Source of the DNA: Mucilaginibacter galii
Lineage (GTDB): Bacteria > Bacteroidota > Bacteroidia > Sphingobacteriales > Sphingobacteriaceae
Direction: 5' to 3'
Length of the DNA stretch: 64,000 nt
NCBI RefSeq assembly: GCF_014635825.1
Contig: NZ_BMDO01000003.1
Location: 124,001 to 188,000, forward strand
Part shown: piece after piece, positions 61,920-64,000 of the stretch
Position numbering within the stretch: position 1 is the first letter of the stretch
Layout: every line of letters begins with the position of its first letter
Made by a program: the position numbers and the translations under genes
The notes under the pieces: generated by a model
The model's database searches: none
Seen by the model: the letters and a program-made list of their open reading frames with translations, nothing else
Told to the model about the DNA's origin: nothing

Positions 61920-62783
61920 TCAGTCCAGGGTTTGGGTTTGAGCATTCACTTTGTGGATGGTTTGATCAAGCTCACAGGCAGAGATTTCGAGTATAGTGAT
62001 CAGTTCTAACAAACTCGCCGGATCGCCTATACTTTCTTTCACCATGGGGATAACGGCGGTTATATTACATAGCGGCCGCCTAACCTCGTGCGAGTTGAGC
62101 CAGGCAATTTCTTTTAGTTGCGCATTTTGCGATTCCAGTTGCTGGCGGTAAGTGGTTACCTCATGAATATCCTGCATAGCGCCCAGCATCCTTACCGGTT
62201 CAAGGGCATCGTTAAGGATGAGGTACCCGCGGTCGGCCACGTATTTATAATTACCGTCGTGGCAAAGGTATCGGTACTCGGCAGCCCATCTTCGGTCGCC
62301 GCTGGTGAGTACATTTCTAAACAGCTCTATGGTTTGTTCGCGGTCGTGTGGGTGTACCCTCGGCATTCTCCAAAATGTATCTTTTACCACGGTGCCGTCC
62401 TGGTAACCAAACATTTCGTCATAGCCGCTTACCCATTTCAGTTCATCTTTTGCTATATCATAATCCCAAATACAGTCGTTAGTTGCTTCGTTCACATATT
62501 GGTAATCCTGCAAAAGCTTGTGCATTTTCTGCTCATGTTTTACCAGTTGACCGTTGAGTTCCTTTTCTTTCAAAAGCAGCCGGCGGTAGCGGTTTTGGGT
62601 TATGAGGGCAATGCTGGTAATGCTTACCACCAAAAACAGCATATCTTTGAGGTTGTAAACATATTGAAGATTAAAACCGGGAATTTGCACATTAACCTTA
62701 CGGATTAGCCAGGAACCGGCCACCAACCATACAAAGCCTACCAGCAGGTATATGGCAATTAAAGAAAACGTGAACTTCCTCAT
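61920..62783 (-). CDS. PAS-domain membrane protein with a DHp-like helix, no kinase ATPase domain
   Basis: 287 aa from the ATG at 62783, which begins two spans (FSLIAIYLLVGFVWLVAGSWLI; MLFLVVSITSIALITQ). One PAS/PAC unit follows (TNDCIWDYDIAKDELKWVSGYDEMFGY ... VRMLGAMQDIHEVT), then a coil and a histidine-kinase-like helix, IAWLNSHEVRRPLCNITAVI (His at about residue 231), and the protein ends with the partner helix (ISACELDQTIHKVNAQTQ). There is no ATPase domain. Same end architecture as 32411-34750, and the two C-terminal 70 residues are clearly related. Confidence 0.85.
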   Translation of the reverse strand: MRKFTFSLIAIYLLVGFVWLVAGSWLIRKVNVQIPGFNLQYVYNLKDMLFLVVSITSIALITQNRYRRLLLKEKELNGQLVKHEQKMHKLLQDYQYVNEATNDCIWDYDIAKDELKWVSGYDEMFGYQDGTVVKDTFWRMPRVHPHDREQTIELFRNVLTSGDRRWAAEYRYLCHDGNYKYVADRGYLILNDALEPVRMLGAMQDIHEVTTYRQQLESQNAQLKEIAWLNSHEVRRPLCNITAVIPMVKESIGDPASLLELITILEISACELDQTIHKVNAQTQTLD

Positions 62784-62963
62784 TATGATGATGTTTGTAC
62801 GTAAATCTATGAAATAATAATTCTCTTCGTAGCACCACGAGGGAGGTATTATCATTGAACGCCACAGGGAAGGCCTTACTACAACGTATAGTTTTAAGGT
62901 AGTGGCCAAGAAGCAGGAGTGAGGCCACCAGTTCTTGGGAGGATGGTAAAGCTTAAGATAAAT

Positions 62964-63398
62964 CTAACGCTCGTTTGCCGGTGTTTCTTCCCGCCATTTG
63001 CTTAGTGGTTTCAGGCTGTCATTCACCTCATCATACATGCTTATTTGATGGGTTTTGCCGTGCACCGCAAATATGTAGTAAGCCACCAGGCTGTTGCCAT
63101 TATCTTCGGCAACTTTTACCCAATAATTAGGATCTTTGGCGGTGGGCGGTGTTTCTACATAAGTTTCTAAATGCCTTTTACCTTGGCTGTCTTTTTCTAC
63201 CTGTGCGCTTTTGCGTTTTACCTCTGGTAAGTTTAAGATAAGGTTTACCACCTCGTCTTCCTGGTTAACGACTTTAGGTTTCGCCGTGTTCTTCACGCCT
63301 GGCTGTTCAACTTTTTTATCGGGTGAGGGATGGCAAGCCATAAGCATGATACCTGTAAGGAGAATGACTAAACTTTGATAGGAGCCGCTTATACGCAT
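62964..63398 (-). CDS. Hypothetical lipoprotein
   Basis: 144 aa. Signal peptide MRISGSYQSLVILLTGIMLMAC (Cys at about residue 22), then HPSPDKKVEQPGVKNTAKPK. Charged linker, a helical NLILNLPEVKRKSAQVEKDSQGKRHLETYVE and a beta-rich end (YWVKVAEDNGNSLVAYYIFAVHGKTHQISMYD). No family recognised; the end looks like small PepSY-like or lipid-anchored envelope proteins but I cannot prove it. Confidence 0.72.
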   Translation of the reverse strand: MRISGSYQSLVILLTGIMLMACHPSPDKKVEQPGVKNTAKPKVVNQEDEVVNLILNLPEVKRKSAQVEKDSQGKRHLETYVETPPTAKDPNYWVKVAEDNGNSLVAYYIFAVHGKTHQISMYDEVNDSLKPLSKWREETPANER

Positions 63399-63565
63399 GG
63401 TGATAAAATTAATAAATACTTTGAACTTGCCCCGTGTACTTTAAGTATCAACGTAGCCAAACGCTTTCAAAATCTATTTAATAAACAAATAAATAATTGA
63501 ATGTTTTACTTAGGATAGTTGAAGGTGAGCCCTGAATACCGAATAGCTGCGATAGTAAGCTTTTT

Positions 63566-63596
63566 AGCCTGTGGTCGGTGTTATCATCGCACCACT
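63566..63596. repeat. Remote copy of the GGTGAAAACACC repeat
   Basis: Inverse orientation, 29 of 31 bases identical to 9887-9917. Lies in the 258-bp gap between the last lipoprotein gene and the cyclase gene. Confidence 0.8.
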
Positions 63597-63656
63597 GTTT
63601 GAGTGCTGGAAAAGAATGGGGTAACAATTCCTTAGGCAGAAGCTACGTATTTATAG

Positions 63657-64000
63657 CTAATATAAACTATCGGTAGTAATAGAAAACAACTCCATTGCTT
63701 TCCCCCGGCCTTTTAACATGTTCTCGCCTACTGATCTTATTATGTATTTAGCCGGGAGCTGGAGCACTTTAACCATATCCGCCGAAACCAGTAATTCAGC
63801 GTTATGCTGATTGCAAAGTCCTTGGATTCTTGCTGAGGTATTCAATACATCTCCGGTGAACACAATTTCTTTTTTTAGTGATCCTATTTCGCCGGCGGTT
63901 ACCATGCCGTAGTGAAGCCCCGCCTTAAACCCCGGTAAAACGCCAAATTGCTGGTTGTATTTTTCTGACCGGCTTATTAAAGCGCGTTTCATGGCGAAAA
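63657..64000 (-). CDS. Class III nucleotide cyclase, C-terminal part (5'-truncated)
   Basis: The frame stays open to the window edge, so the N-terminus is missing. The remaining part shows FKAGLHYGMVTAGEIGSLKKEIVFTGDVLNTSARIQGLC, the second half of a class III adenylate/guanylate cyclase core, with the GxxxGEIG turn, the conserved Asp/Asn (GDVLNTSARIQ) and the metal/transition-state region. The end is a plain tail (YIIRSVGENMLKGRGKAMELFSI). Product (cAMP or cGMP) and sensor domains cannot be judged from here. Confidence 0.85.
   Translation of the reverse strand, partial: FAMKRALISRSEKYNQQFGVLPGFKAGLHYGMVTAGEIGSLKKEIVFTGDVLNTSARIQGLCNQHNAELLVSADMVKVLQLPAKYIIRSVGENMLKGRGKAMELFSITTDSLY

Noticed and set aside
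62118-62708. 196-aa plus-strand ORF opposite the PAS/DHp gene
   Set aside because: The minus-strand frame carries clear PAS and DHp motifs; the plus frame has none.

Overview
The window reads as chromosomal DNA of a Bacteroidota bacterium, most likely family Sphingobacteriaceae and resembling Mucilaginibacter or Pedobacter. The evidence is a fused MurF-alanine racemase, a short primary sigma factor, TAnnTTTG-type -7 promoter boxes with few Shine-Dalgarno sequences, lipoproteins of the 'CKK' type, an Oar-like TonB receptor and secreted glycoside hydrolases. No prophage, CRISPR array, intact insertion sequence or conjugative module was seen. The genus is an inference.

Layout. 1-3.1 kb: the end of a DEAD-box-like protein with degenerate helicase motifs, a VF530-type protein, rlmF, a GNAT acetyltransferase and a lipoprotein. 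3.1-8.5 kb: a GH2-GH9 glycosidase pair and a lipoprotein. 8.7-11.8 kb: two identical tRNA-Gly(GCC) genes, tRNA-Leu(UAA), a MITE-like element, a dispersed repeat cluster, peptidase E, and an orphan gene bracketed by an exact-offset (720 bp) duplication of the tRNA-Leu 3' part. 11.9-15.5 kb: recX, murF-alr and a DUF502 protein. 15.6-24 kb: two tandem TCR/Tet-type MFS transporters, a two-gene membrane operon with an MBOAT wax-synthase-like protein, a GH29 fucosidase, a LOG-type nucleosidase and a sodium/solute symporter. 24.2-27.6 kb: recR-GT2-SDR and a KirBac-type channel.

27.6-31.5 kb holds a partial tryptophan operon, trpD-trpF-trpB-trpA. A short leader ORF (MKIQNNNWWWLNEKS, three consecutive Trp codons), an antiterminator arm and a perfect 11-bp terminator hairpin with a U-run precede trpD. 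This is a textbook ribosome-stalling attenuator, and it is the best-supported regulatory system in the window. trpE, trpG and trpC are absent.

31.5-44.4 kb: a YciO/TsaC protein, a multi-PAS protein that ends after a DHp-like helix and lacks the kinase ATPase domain, YceI, sucC, a lolD-type ABC ATPase in an operon with a small protein and a HAD-like protein whose nucleophile is Glu, an S41 peptidase, smc and an NAD(P)-binding protein. 44.4-50.9 kb: a PD-(D/E)XK-like protein, PhzF, an ABC ATPase with a tiny membrane partner, a secreted protein with four glycogen-binding-like repeats coupled to a double-DTG aspartic protease, endonuclease V and rpoD. 51-64 kb: an MBL hydrolase, lpdA, an Oar-like TonB receptor, purM with a sterol-desaturase-family gene, a CLC channel, two lipoproteins, a second PAS/DHp protein without an ATPase domain and the end of a class III nucleotide cyclase.

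Several dispersed palindromic repeat families lie between genes, including within the trp operon. All function calls rest on motif recognition by eye; no database search was run.
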